From JBARRO01 sp049644265 (lineage in GTDB: Bacteria > Bacteroidota > Ignavibacteria > UBA10030), in assembly GCA_049644265.1 (NCBI GenBank), contig JBARRO010000163.1, forward strand, positions 1-21,243: a stretch of DNA of 21,243 nucleotides. Reading direction: 5' to 3'. Shown piece after piece: positions 15,244 to 21,243 of this stretch (the stretch's first letter is position 1; each line of letters begins with the position of its first letter). A program made the translations under genes and the position numbers. The notes under the pieces were generated by a model. That model was not told where the DNA came from. It made no database searches and saw only the letters and a list, made by a program, of their open reading frames with translations.

Positions 15244-15915
15244 ATGGTGAACCGCGAGATGTCAACTTCCCCCCAAAAGTCAATCACTGCCTGGATCGTC
15301 GACGACAATCGGGATTTTTGTTTTGTCCTGTCGGAGGCGTTGAACCAGAGTGCCGCGGTCCGGTGTCCCCGTTCGTTTCATGAAGCAGCCAGCGCGCTGG
15401 GTGCTCTTCGTTCCGATCCCTTTCCTCCCGATGTTATCCTGCTCGACATCGAAATGCCCGGCATGACGGGGCTGGAAGCGATTCCTCGTATCCGGAAGCT
15501 TGCGCCGAAGGCGTCGATTATCATGCTGACCGTTTACGACGAGAACGTGAACATCTTCAAAGCAGTCTCCGCCGGGGCGAAGGGGTATTTGCTGAAATCC
15601 TGTTCCGCAACTGAAGTCGACGAAGCGATTCAGGACGTTGTGCGGGGAGGCATGGCAATGGACCCCGTCGTTGTCAAAAAGCTCATTGAATTCGTTATTC
15701 TCCGGCCGGGCATCGTCGACACCTACGGTCTCTCGGAGCGTGAAAAGGACATCCTGAAGCTTGTGGTCAAGGGATTCACCGCAAGGGAAATTTCCCAAAA
15801 ACTCTCCATCAGTTTTTACACCGTCCAAACGCACTTCAAAAAGATCCACGAAAAGCTCGACGTTCATTCCCGCGGTCAGATCGTCTCGAAAGTGTTAAGA
15901 GAGCGCATCATCTAG
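15244..15915 (+). CDS. NarL/FixJ-family response regulator
   Basis: This 223-residue protein has an N-terminal receiver (~14-130) with D20/D21, phospho-acceptor D68 in 'VILLDIEMPGMTG', T96 and K118, and a LuxR-type helix-turn-helix (~160-220) with 'LSEREKDILKLVVKGFTARE' and 'SFYTVQTHFKKIHEKLDVHS'. It should be a phosphorylation-dependent transcription regulator. No histidine kinase gene is adjacent, so it is an orphan here; the propeller kinase to the left is tied to a different regulator. Several starts are possible: ATG 15244, GTG 15247 (best spaced from GGGAG) and ATG 15259. The choice does not affect the receiver. Its own promoter lies at 15156-15184. Confidence 0.93.
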   Translation: MVNREMSTSPQKSITAWIVDDNRDFCFVLSEALNQSAAVRCPRSFHEAASALGALRSDPFPPDVILLDIEMPGMTGLEAIPRIRKLAPKASIIMLTVYDENVNIFKAVSAGAKGYLLKSCSATEVDEAIQDVVRGGMAMDPVVVKKLIEFVILRPGIVDTYGLSEREKDILKLVVKGFTAREISQKLSISFYTVQTHFKKIHEKLDVHSRGQIVSKVLRERII

Positions 15916-16016
15916 CTCTATTCCCGTCTTTCTGTCCATTCTCCCCTTTATTTTTCCCTCTTCCCCAAAAATGAGAACGCTTTCCCTGTCTTCGGGCTTC
16001 TCGGTCATGAAACTCG

Positions 16017-16035
16017 TTACGGTGATTTCCCGTAA
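16017..16035. promoter_or_regulatory. Inverted repeat upstream of small gene copy 1
   Basis: TTACGG (16017-16022) and CCGTAA (16030-16035) form a 6-bp inverted repeat with a 7-base centre, 60 bases before the start of the small gene. It may be a regulator site or a weak hairpin. A different palindrome holds the equivalent place upstream of copy 2. Confidence 0.35.
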
Positions 16036-16065
16036 TGTCTGAGAGTGGGCGTGCCCCCCAGGCAG

Positions 16066-16077
16066 TGTCTCGATACA
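16066..16077 (+). promoter_or_regulatory. Leader quasi-palindrome TGTCTCGATACA (copy 1)
   Basis: This 12-mer in the leader of small gene copy 1 is the exact reverse complement of the 12-mer at 20118-20129 in the leader of copy 2. Both fit the symmetric form TGTMTCGAKACA and lie within a conserved stretch GGCAGTGT-x-TCGA-x-ACAGTT, followed by GGGAGAA and the start codon. It may be an operator or an RNA element. Confidence 0.5.
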
Positions 16078-16095
16078 GTTTGACGGGAGAATTTC

Positions 16096-16350
16096 ATGCA
16101 GGCAATTTCGGAGAGTGAGAAGGTGGTGATTTCGCTGCTCAGGCCGCCCGCGCTCGGGTATGTGCGTGAACTGCGACGCTCGCTGGACAAGGACCCCGAG
16201 TATCTGATGTTCCACTCCCTGAGTGTAGGTCTGAACATTCGCCGTTACCTCGCAGACCTCGGAATTCATTGGGAAGACGAAATCTTCCAGCGCGAATGGC
16301 AGGAGGTCGTAAGGAAAGCGGTTATTTATCTGAGGACCATCGAGAAGTAG
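16096..16350 (+). CDS. Uncharacterised small protein, duplicated family (copy 1)
   Basis: I do not recognise this 84-residue protein. It is predicted to be helical, charged and soluble, with no signal peptide or membrane helix. It shares most of its length with the product of 20148-20408: 'PPALGYVRELRRSLDKDPEY', 'LMFH..SVGLNIRRYL', 'IFQREWQ.VVRKA.IYLRTIEK'. The conserved tryptophans (HW and EW) and the exact C-terminal end suggest a compact single domain. GGGAGA lies five bases before the ATG. The upstream sequence shares a leader with copy 2, so the duplication includes control sequence. It follows a NarL-type regulator gene by 180 bases of pyrimidine-rich spacer. Possible roles such as a small adaptor or regulator are speculation. 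Confidence 0.8.
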   Translation: MQAISESEKVVISLLRPPALGYVRELRRSLDKDPEYLMFHSLSVGLNIRRYLADLGIHWEDEIFQREWQEVVRKAVIYLRTIEK

Positions 16351-16371
16351 GGCTGCCCTGCACTTCGGTAC

Positions 16372-16390
16372 CCACGATTGGAAATCGTGG
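16372..16390. terminator. Hairpin with GGA loop after small gene copy 1
   Basis: CCACGATT and AATCGTGG form a perfect 8-bp stem around the loop GGA, 21 bases after the stop codon. An imperfect hairpin (16344-16367) overlaps the stop codon itself. No T-run follows, so this may be a repeat element or a transcript-end stabiliser rather than a true intrinsic terminator. A similar stem with a GGA loop lies at 19846-19860. Confidence 0.4.
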
Positions 16391-16467
16391 CTGCTTCAGA
16401 ATCTATCAACCTCTGTCGGGCGTCCGAAGGTACGTCTTCGACCAAAGTTCAAAATCCCAATGTTCTG

Positions 16468-16509
16468 TCTACCGTCTGCCATCTGCTTTCTGCAATCTGC
16501 ATTCTGTTA
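16468..16509. repeat. Degenerate heptad array (TCTGNNN type)
   Basis: Six units of seven bases run without a phase break. Typical units are TCTGCCA and TCTGCTT; five of six start with TCTG. The array lies in the spacer before the methyltransferase gene, followed by a pyrimidine-rich tract (16510-16580). Confidence 0.8.
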
Positions 16510-16580
16510 TTGCTTTTCCTCCGCCGCTTCCCTAAATTTTCCCGTATCCATTTTCCTTCCTACCATTTTACTTCCCTTTG

Positions 16581-17327
16581 ATGAACCGAAACGAATGGTG
16601 GAGAGATTTCTTCTCCGGACTGGCGAACGACATGTGGCGGATGGCGATTGATCCGGCGCAGACTACAAAAGAAGCGGATTTCATCGGGAACGTGCTGCAG
16701 CTTTTGCCGCCTGCCGCACTACTTGATGTTCCTTGCGGCAATGGACGCCTCTCGATGGAGCTTGCCTCCCGCGGGTTTGCCGTGACGGGAGCCGATCTCT
16801 CGCAACCGTTTGTGAAAGAAGCTCAAACCGCCAGCAGAGGGAAAGGCCTTGCTGTTGAATGGCACGTTCGGGAAATGCGCGACCTTCCCTGGCAGGACCG
16901 TTTTGACGGGGCGTTCTGTTTCGGCAACAGTTTCGGATACCTGGACGACCAGGGCAATACGGATTTTCTCAAGACCATCCACCGGGTCCTAAAGCCGGGC
17001 GGGCGATTTCTTCTGGACGCAAGCAGCGTTGCCGAGAACGTCCTTCGGAAAATCGAGGACCACACTGAAATGGAATTCGGCGATATCGTTTTCAAAGAAG
17101 ACAATCATTACGACCACCGTTCCGGCAGACTCGAAACCGAGTACACCTTTGTTCGCGGCGGCCAAACCGAGAAAAAATTCGGCTCGCATAGGATTTACAC
17201 ATTCCGGGAACTGGAAATGCTCCTCGCTCAGGCGGGTTTCGAGAATTCTCAGGCGTTCGGATCCGTTGAGAAGAAGCCGTTCAAGTTCGGGTCACACGCC
17301 CTGTATCTGCTCGTCAGCAAGGAATGA
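16581..17327 (+). CDS. Class I SAM-dependent methyltransferase
   Basis: This 248-residue protein has the Rossmann-type methyltransferase fold. Motif I is 'LLDVPCGNGRLS' (47-58), an acidic residue for the ribose of S-adenosylmethionine follows in 'VTGADLS' (D72), then 'FDGAFCFGNSFGYL' (motif IV region) and 'LKPGGRFLLD' (137-146). It belongs to the broad Methyltransf_11/25 type and its substrate cannot be predicted. ATG 16581 is preferred over the TTG immediately before it. The 70 bases upstream are strongly pyrimidine-rich and have no Shine-Dalgarno sequence. The next gene, a membrane protein, follows closely on the same strand. Confidence 0.9.
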   Translation: MNRNEWWRDFFSGLANDMWRMAIDPAQTTKEADFIGNVLQLLPPAALLDVPCGNGRLSMELASRGFAVTGADLSQPFVKEAQTASRGKGLAVEWHVREMRDLPWQDRFDGAFCFGNSFGYLDDQGNTDFLKTIHRVLKPGGRFLLDASSVAENVLRKIEDHTEMEFGDIVFKEDNHYDHRSGRLETEYTFVRGGQTEKKFGSHRIYTFRELEMLLAQAGFENSQAFGSVEKKPFKFGSHALYLLVSKE

Positions 17328-17346
17328 TTCACTCGCGCAGTTCAAT

Positions 17347-18102
17347 GTGAGAGGAGGATTTACGAACAAAATCCCACAGCTCACCCTTGCATTCTGGATC
17401 ATGAAGATCTGCGCGACCACGTTGGGCGAGACCGCAGGCGATCTGCTCTCGATGACGTTGGATGTGGGCTACGCCATCAGCTCGATCATCCTTCTTTCCT
17501 TTTTTGTCATCACCCTGATTATTCAACTCTCAGCACGACGGTATCAGCCCATCGTCTACTGGTCCGTCATTCTATCGACGAGCACCGCTGGAACCACCAT
17601 GAGCGATTTCATGGACAGGACTCTTGCCCTGGGGTATCCTCTTGGCTCGCTTATTCTCGTCTGCATTCTCTGCCTCACATTGTTGATCTGGAACTCGGTC
17701 GAGAAATCATTGTCCGTCACCGATATCAAGTCGTTCCGTGCCGAAATGTTTTACTGGATTGCGATTCTCGTTTCGAATACCCTGGGGACAGCGCTCGGCG
17801 ACTTTCTGGCAGACAGCTCCGGACTCGGGTTCTCCGGCGGAGCGTTTCTGATTGGAAGCCTGATCTTCCTTGTCATCCTGGCCTACAAGTTCACTTCTGC
17901 ATCACGGGTTGCGTTGTTCTGGGCGGCGTTTGTATTGACAAGACCTTTTGGCGCCACATTCGGTGATCTTTTGACAAAGCCAATTTCTTCGGGTGGGCTT
18001 GGATTCGGCACAATTGGGTCTTCAGCGATTCTCTTCGCCGTCCTGGCTGTGTTGATTGTTATTGAGCTATCGAAGAATCCGAAACCAGCAAGCAGTGTTT
18101 GA
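17347..18102 (+). CDS. COG4705-like multi-pass membrane protein, unusual start
   Basis: This is an integral membrane protein of about 246-251 residues with about seven hydrophobic segments. It resembles the uncharacterised COG4705 family: 'NKIPQLTLAFWIMKICATTLGETAGDLLS' near the start, then repeats such as 'AGTTMSDFMDRTLALGYPLGS', 'LGTALGDFLADSSGLGFSGG' and 'FGATFGDLLTKPISSGGLGFG', giving a recurring G-x-x-x-[GS]-D-[FL] pattern. The function is unknown. The start is problematic: family alignment points to a start at 'NKIP', and a strong GAGGAGG (17351-17357) sits four bases before ACG (17362), but no ATG, GTG or TTG follows it. The GTG at 17347 is the nearest normal in-frame start, but the ribosome site then lies inside the gene. 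Coordinates use that GTG. The gene begins 19 bases after the methyltransferase stop. Confidence 0.8.
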   Translation: MRGGFTNKIPQLTLAFWIMKICATTLGETAGDLLSMTLDVGYAISSIILLSFFVITLIIQLSARRYQPIVYWSVILSTSTAGTTMSDFMDRTLALGYPLGSLILVCILCLTLLIWNSVEKSLSVTDIKSFRAEMFYWIAILVSNTLGTALGDFLADSSGLGFSGGAFLIGSLIFLVILAYKFTSASRVALFWAAFVLTRPFGATFGDLLTKPISSGGLGFGTIGSSAILFAVLAVLIVIELSKNPKPASSV

Positions 18103-18143
18103 GAGTGGCAGCGGAAAACTTACCAACTACTTGGGAGATCTCG

Positions 18144-18653
18144 ATGGATCAATCGCAGACCGTTTCTCAATTCAATTGGGCAAGTCCGCTCGGCGCAAGC
18201 GTACTGCTCTTTCTGATCTCGGGGGTGTTGCACTTGCTCATAGGGGCGCTGACACCGGTATTGATCGATTCTGAATTCGCCCGGAAGGTCCTGTTTATTT
18301 CCAACCGCACCGATACGGCACTTTTTGGCATTGAGCCGTCTGCATTACTCCGGAAGAACTCCGAACTGTCCAAGCTGCGCACCCTCCTGTCGGGCGTGAT
18401 GGGCGGATGGCTCGCCGTGATCGGCATCTTCACTCTTTCCGTTGCGTGGTTTGGTTTGCGTCAACACCAGCCGTGGGCTCTGATTACCCTTGGCGTCGCC
18501 GGCCTCATCATGCTGCCATTTTGGTATATCACGTTTCGTCCGTACCTGCATGCGGGAATTACCTTTACTCTATCGGACCTTCCGCCGGTTTTCTGGATTC
18601 CTGCGGTCACGTTGATCCCCGCTGTTCTTCTTGGATGGCTCGGAATACGATAG
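18144..18653 (+). CDS. Four-helix membrane protein of unknown function
   Basis: This 169-residue protein has four hydrophobic helices, about 17-38, 83-104, 110-131 and 148-168, separated by a long charged loop (about 40-80, 'DSEFARKVLFISNRTDTALFG'). I do not recognise the family. The open frame extends upstream to a TTG at 18099 that overlaps the previous gene, but ATG 18144 has GGGAG seven bases before it and avoids the overlap. It lies 41 bases after the COG4705-like gene on the same strand and is probably co-transcribed with it and the methyltransferase. No catalytic or transport signature is visible. Confidence 0.75.
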   Translation: MDQSQTVSQFNWASPLGASVLLFLISGVLHLLIGALTPVLIDSEFARKVLFISNRTDTALFGIEPSALLRKNSELSKLRTLLSGVMGGWLAVIGIFTLSVAWFGLRQHQPWALITLGVAGLIMLPFWYITFRPYLHAGITFTLSDLPPVFWIPAVTLIPAVLLGWLGIR

Positions 18654-18711
18654 TTTCTGTTTCTCGTTTGGCCTCATGCGGGCCTAACGATCCGCCAATC
18701 AATGAGGGAGC

Positions 18712-19785
18712 ATGAAAACTCCAGCCCTTGTTCTTGCCGTCGCAGTTTCCTGCATACAGATTAGTCGCGCTCAAACAAACCGAGTCGTCCTGACGCCGAT
18801 CGCCGACAGCTATCTCGACGAGGCAAATCCTGGCTCCAATTTCGGGACCCAGCGGGCACTCTTCGTCGGCCCACAGGGCGACAACAAGGATCTCGTTACA
18901 TTAGTCAAGTTCAGGATTACTCAGGGGAGAATTCCGGGCGTGCCATATCGGTCGACTCTCGTCGATGCATTTTTCAATTTCTATCTTCTCGATGAACGGG
19001 GGGCGTCGCCCAGTGCCTATCTGGCAACTTCGCCGGAATTCTCGCCCAAAACGGAAAACACGGTTTTCTGGAACGGCGGTTGGACTGGCGAGCTCGAAGC
19101 TGCCGGCTCGCGCGCTGAGGGGTCGCCCGGCAGTTTCCGGTTCAATGTGCTGCCCATCGTCGAATCCTGGTATCAGGGTGGCACTACGCACTACAACGGG
19201 TTTGCCCTCGCCGCACCTAAGGACCGGGGCTCGACGAACAACTATAACACGTTCTACAGCCGCGAAAGCGCACATCCTCCGGAACTCGTAGTTTTGTTTG
19301 ATCCGCCACCCCCGACCTGGAAACCCTTCGATCGTTCAACCATGCTTGTGCAGGCAGGCTGGGCACTTGGAGACGCAACGCTCGGTTTGCTTTCAGCGAA
19401 CGCGGCAGGGCATTCGACCAGCATCGGCGGATCATTTTTACTGCAGACAATAACGGTGGTCTCTGCGGTTGCGTTACCTGGCGTGATTTGGTATTTCGGA
19501 GAGCAATCGGGAGGAGACGGGAATCTCTTCTGGACTCTTGCAGGTTGTGCGGCAGGGGGAGCCGTCGGGATTGTTCCTGGAATGGTTCTGTCGCCGGACA
19601 ATACCTTCCTCGTCGCGATTGTGGCGGCGGTCTTCGCTCTAGGCGGAGGCGTCTTTGGCTATCATTATTTTGCCTCGCCAGTCTACGAGCTGGCTCCAGA
19701 CGAAACACTTGGATTCAATCCGATCGGGCCTGAGAAGTCTTCAGTCGTGAGAGTCCGGGCGAATGTGATTTCGATAAAGATTTAA
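18712..19785 (+). CDS. Secreted DNRLRE-domain protein with hydrophobic glycine-rich tail
   Basis: This 357-residue protein has a signal peptide (about 1-20, cut near SRA-QT) and a DNRLRE-type beta-sandwich (about 24-196) recognised from 'ADSYLDEANPGSNFGTQRAL', 'LVKFRI' and 'FNVLPIVESWYQG...NGFALAAP'. DNRLRE domains occur in secreted polysaccharide-associated proteins. After a proline-rich hinge (PPPPTW, 198-203) the C-terminal half has three glycine/alanine-rich hydrophobic segments (about 239-262, 272-293, 298-320), then a polar end. The tail looks like a membrane-spanning or glycine-zipper module and is unusual next to DNRLRE. GAGGGAG lies just before the ATG, the strongest ribosome site in this arm. 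It may be a cell-envelope carbohydrate-binding protein; that is inference. Confidence 0.75.
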   Translation: MKTPALVLAVAVSCIQISRAQTNRVVLTPIADSYLDEANPGSNFGTQRALFVGPQGDNKDLVTLVKFRITQGRIPGVPYRSTLVDAFFNFYLLDERGASPSAYLATSPEFSPKTENTVFWNGGWTGELEAAGSRAEGSPGSFRFNVLPIVESWYQGGTTHYNGFALAAPKDRGSTNNYNTFYSRESAHPPELVVLFDPPPPTWKPFDRSTMLVQAGWALGDATLGLLSANAAGHSTSIGGSFLLQTITVVSAVALPGVIWYFGEQSGGDGNLFWTLAGCAAGGAVGIVPGMVLSPDNTFLVAIVAAVFALGGGVFGYHYFASPVYELAPDETLGFNPIGPEKSSVVRVRANVISIKI

Positions 19786-20031
19786 GAAGCAGTTCTTCAC
19801 CATCGTCTGTTGACGGCGGCAAGAACCCGATTGCCCTTCTCACCATCGACTGGAAGTCGACGGCCACAGAGATCTCCTGACACCTGAATTCTGCCTCCCC
19901 ATTCCCCCCAAATTTCCCTCCCCTTCATTCCTGCCCCCCCTCCAAACCCGATTTTTCCATCCCAAAAATGCGAAACCGCGATCTTCATCGTTGTTTGCAG
20001 GCCTTCTCTTGAGGTCCAACTTTTTTTGAAG
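19786..20031. other. Gene-free pyrimidine-rich spacer
   Basis: No gene was found. The spacer contains a small hairpin (19846-19860), two related 'CACCATCG' stretches (19798 and 19841), a long C/T-rich tract (about 19885-19960) and CCCAAAAATGCGAA at 19961. The last matches CCCAAAAATGAGAA upstream of small gene copy 1 (15964), so similarity between the two copies extends this far upstream. Confidence 0.6.
19846..19860. repeat. Small hairpin with GGA loop
   Basis: TCGACT and AGTCGA form a 6-bp stem around GGA. It has the same loop as the hairpin at 16372-16390, with a different but still paired stem, and similar flanks (CTTC before, CGG or TGG after). Confidence 0.4.
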
Positions 20032-20051
20032 AATACCATATTTATGGTATT
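20032..20051. promoter_or_regulatory. Perfect 20-bp palindrome next to a -35 element
   Basis: AATACCATATTTATGGTATT has 9-bp arms and a 2-base centre. Its right end overlaps the first two bases of the -35 hexamer at 20050. The placement fits an activator or repressor site for the promoter of small gene copy 2. Confidence 0.55.
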
Positions 20052-20077
20052 GACTGGGAAGTGAAAGAGGGTACTTT
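20050..20077 (+). promoter_or_regulatory. Sigma-70-type promoter for small gene copy 2
   Basis: TTGACT and TACTTT are separated by 16 bases. Transcription would start near 20084, leaving a leader of about 64 bases that contains the conserved 12-mer. Confidence 0.45.
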
Positions 20078-20117
20078 GGTTTTTGAAAGTGCCCGAGATT
20101 ACACGAGGCCCGGGCAG

Positions 20118-20129
20118 TGTATCGAGACA
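20118..20129 (+). promoter_or_regulatory. Leader quasi-palindrome TGTATCGAGACA (copy 2)
   Basis: This is the exact reverse complement of the 12-mer at 16066-16077 and lies at the same place before the start codon (18 bases, as in copy 1). If the promoter at 20050 is right, it is inside the transcript, so it could act as RNA or as a roadblock operator. Confidence 0.5.
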
Positions 20130-20147
20130 GTTAAGGGGAGAACTTCC

Positions 20148-20408
20148 ATGTCCTTTACGTTGGAGAACTCGGTCGACAAGGTGGTGGTTTCGCTGCTCAA
20201 GCCGCCGGCGCTCGGCTATGTGCGTGAGCTGCGGCGGTCGCTGGACAAGGACCCCGAGTATTTGATGTTCCACGCGTCGAGCGTGGGACTGAACATCCGC
20301 CGCTACCTGACGGAGGTCGGAGTCCACTGGGACGACGACATTTTCCAGCGGGAGTGGCAGGACGTTGTGCGGAAGGCGATTATTTATCTGAGGACGATCG
20401 AGAAGTAG
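20148..20408 (+). CDS. Uncharacterised small protein, duplicated family (copy 2)
   Basis: This 86-residue protein is a close paralogue of the product of 16096-16350, with identical blocks 'ALGYVRELRRSLDKDPEYLM' and 'IYLRTIEK' and mostly conservative changes elsewhere (for example RPPALG/KPPALG, DLGIHWEDE/EVGVHWDDD). No signal peptide or membrane segment is present, and I do not recognise the family. The frame is open upstream to 20061, but ATG 20148 matches the copy 1 start and has GGGGAG eight bases before it. Unlike copy 1 it has a recognisable promoter and a strong palindrome just upstream, so the two copies may be controlled differently. It stands alone, with more than 350 bases of spacer on each side. 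Confidence 0.85.
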   Translation: MSFTLENSVDKVVVSLLKPPALGYVRELRRSLDKDPEYLMFHASSVGLNIRRYLTEVGVHWDDDIFQREWQDVVRKAIIYLRTIEK

Positions 20409-20488
20409 CGATCAGCCGTCAAAGTCAAACTAGTCTACTTTCATAAGGCACATAAGGATTAGCGTTTAGCAAAACAAAGTGAATCGTC

Positions 20489-20513
20489 ATTCCCGCACGT
20501 TGTTAGCGGGAAT
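20489..20513. repeat. REP-like inverted repeat
   Basis: ATTCCCGC and GCGGGAAT form a perfect 8-bp stem with a 9-base loop, flanked by GTC and TGAC that could extend the stem around a mismatch. The ATTCCCGC...GCGGGAAT form resembles repetitive extragenic palindromes known in several bacteria. No T-run follows, so it is not a standard terminator. Confidence 0.45.
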
Positions 20514-20585
20514 CTGACTTTCTACGCACGAATAATTTTTTCCTATTTTTGCGTGTGCTTCCGCAAGCTGCTGTCTGATCTCCAC

Positions 20586-20614
20586 TTGCATTCCTCCCGT
20601 CCCTTCTCTAACTT
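20586..20614 (+). promoter_or_regulatory. Promoter-like pair before the barrel gene
   Basis: TTGCAT and TAACTT are separated by 17 bases. The layout resembles the promoter at 15156-15184. The leader would be long, about 144 bases, so the link to the 20765 gene is tentative. Confidence 0.35.
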
Positions 20615-20764
20615 TTCTCCTGTTGCTCCATAATTCTACCGTCCTAAGGGCGGCTCTGCGATGCTTCTTCTTGCCGTGAAAATGGAGTTCTAGAAGACAT
20701 GTAGCATTATGCCGGCGTGCGAGCGTCAAAAAAAATGCTGCAACATTTCTCGCCTTTGGTCACC

Positions 20765-21243
20765 ATGAAACGGATCAGCGCTACCGTCCCACTTTTGTTT
20801 GTGCTTCTTCTCAACCATTCCGCTGCACGGACCATCGCGATCTCCGATACATCGGTTGCCATTGAATCTCAGGATATTTCCCGACCCACCCAATGGCTCA
20901 CGATCGATATTCGGCTGGGGGTGCAATTCCTCAATACGAAATGGGATCCATACACAACACCCCTCTTTATGGGGGCTTCATGCCAGCGAAGATTCGGAGA
21001 GTCTCCCTGGTGGCTTGACGCATCGATCCTGGTGGGGAGACAAGGAGGGGTCGATCCAGGGGGAGCCGGCAATGGACCTGGCGTTTCGCTTGTCGGCGTG
21101 CGCGTCGGAGTTGGGCAGTGGTGGAATCTGGAGAGTTCCGACCTGTCGTTCTTTGCAGGCGGTGGAGTATCCTATGACTGGGCACAGTTGCATTTGTGGG
21201 AAGGGAAAGAAGGAGGAAGTTTTATTGGCGGATACCTTCGATC
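20765..21243 (+). CDS. Probable outer-membrane beta-barrel protein (partial)
   Basis: The gene runs off the right edge; 159 complete codons are visible. It starts with MKR and a hydrophobic stretch (VPLLFVLLLNHSAA, about residues 8-21), which makes a signal peptide. The rest shows alternating polar and hydrophobic strands with aromatic girdles, for example 'WLTIDIRLGVQFLNTKW', 'WWLDASILVGRQGG', 'GVSLVGVRVGVGQWW' and 'SFFAGGGVSYDWAQLHLW', as expected for an outer-membrane barrel. No family was recognised. The start ATG lacks a strong Shine-Dalgarno sequence. It could instead be another secreted beta-rich protein; the C-terminal signature residue of barrels is outside the window. Confidence 0.65.
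   Translation, partial: MKRISATVPLLFVLLLNHSAARTIAISDTSVAIESQDISRPTQWLTIDIRLGVQFLNTKWDPYTTPLFMGASCQRRFGESPWWLDASILVGRQGGVDPGGAGNGPGVSLVGVRVGVGQWWNLESSDLSFFAGGGVSYDWAQLHLWEGKEGGSFIGGYLR

Larger units (their letters stand above)
20409..20764. other. Gene-free spacer
   Basis: No convincing gene was seen. The spacer contains an inverted repeat at 20489-20513, a promoter-like pair at 20586-20614 and the approach to the last gene. Confidence 0.6.

Noticed and set aside
17029..17346. Upstream extension of the COG4705-like frame
   Set aside because: It overlaps the methyltransferase gene in another frame, and its translation is Arg/Ser-rich with no family similarity.
19797..20327. Minus-strand open frame of 176 codons
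   Set aside because: Part is antisense to small gene copy 2 and part lies in repeat-rich spacer; a similar antisense frame over copy 1 is explained by sequence shared between the copies.
20487..20729. Minus-strand open frame of 80 codons in the last spacer
   Set aside because: No ribosome site, basic low-quality translation, and it reads through the REP-like palindrome.

Overview
The window looks like chromosomal DNA from an uncultured or environmental Gram-negative bacterium, most likely of the Bacteroidota/FCB group (Ignavibacteria-like). This rests on the two-propeller sensor kinase, secreted glycoside hydrolases, a DNRLRE domain, many genes with weak Shine-Dalgarno sequences, moderate GC and an outer-membrane-barrel-like protein. 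No rRNA, tRNA, CRISPR array or insertion sequence was seen, so the assignment is inference only.

Left arm, minus strand (9272 down to 1). A stand-alone receiver, a very large propeller histidine kinase and an NtrC-type sigma-54 activator form one signalling cluster. Just beyond the activator lies a well-formed -24/-12 (sigma-54) promoter at 3132-3146. It is directed at a small zinc-ribbon gene and a PilX-like minor pilin gene, which are closed by an intrinsic terminator at 2292-2331. A second zinc-ribbon paralogue, a type IV pilus/type II secretion inner-membrane protein (PilC/GspF) and the N-terminal part of its ATPase (PilB/GspE, cut by the window edge) follow. The simplest reading is that an extracellular signal, plausibly a glycan, is sensed by the propellers and passed to the NtrC-type regulator, which drives pilus-related genes.

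Middle, plus strand (9437-14914). Divergent from the kinase cluster are a secreted GH20 beta-N-acetylhexosaminidase with a PA14 domain and a Tat-exported clan GH-A glycoside hydrolase with two flanking GATase-like domains. A 10-mer, TGAGACAATT, occurs both in this divergent promoter region and next to the palindrome upstream of the sigma-54 promoter, hinting at shared control.

Right arm, plus strand (15244-21243). It carries an orphan NarL-type response regulator, two copies of a small (84-86 aa) unrecognised gene with a shared leader and operator-like element, a class I methyltransferase, a COG4705-like membrane protein that appears to begin at ACG, a four-helix membrane protein, a DNRLRE protein with a hydrophobic tail, and the start of a probable outer-membrane barrel. 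Intergenic spaces hold several short-period degenerate arrays (three of period 7, one of period 8) and small hairpins.

The strongest candidates for something undescribed are the sigma-54 zinc-ribbon/pilin unit under a propeller kinase with two ATPase domains, the duplicated small gene with its palindromic leader, and the heptad-period intergenic arrays.
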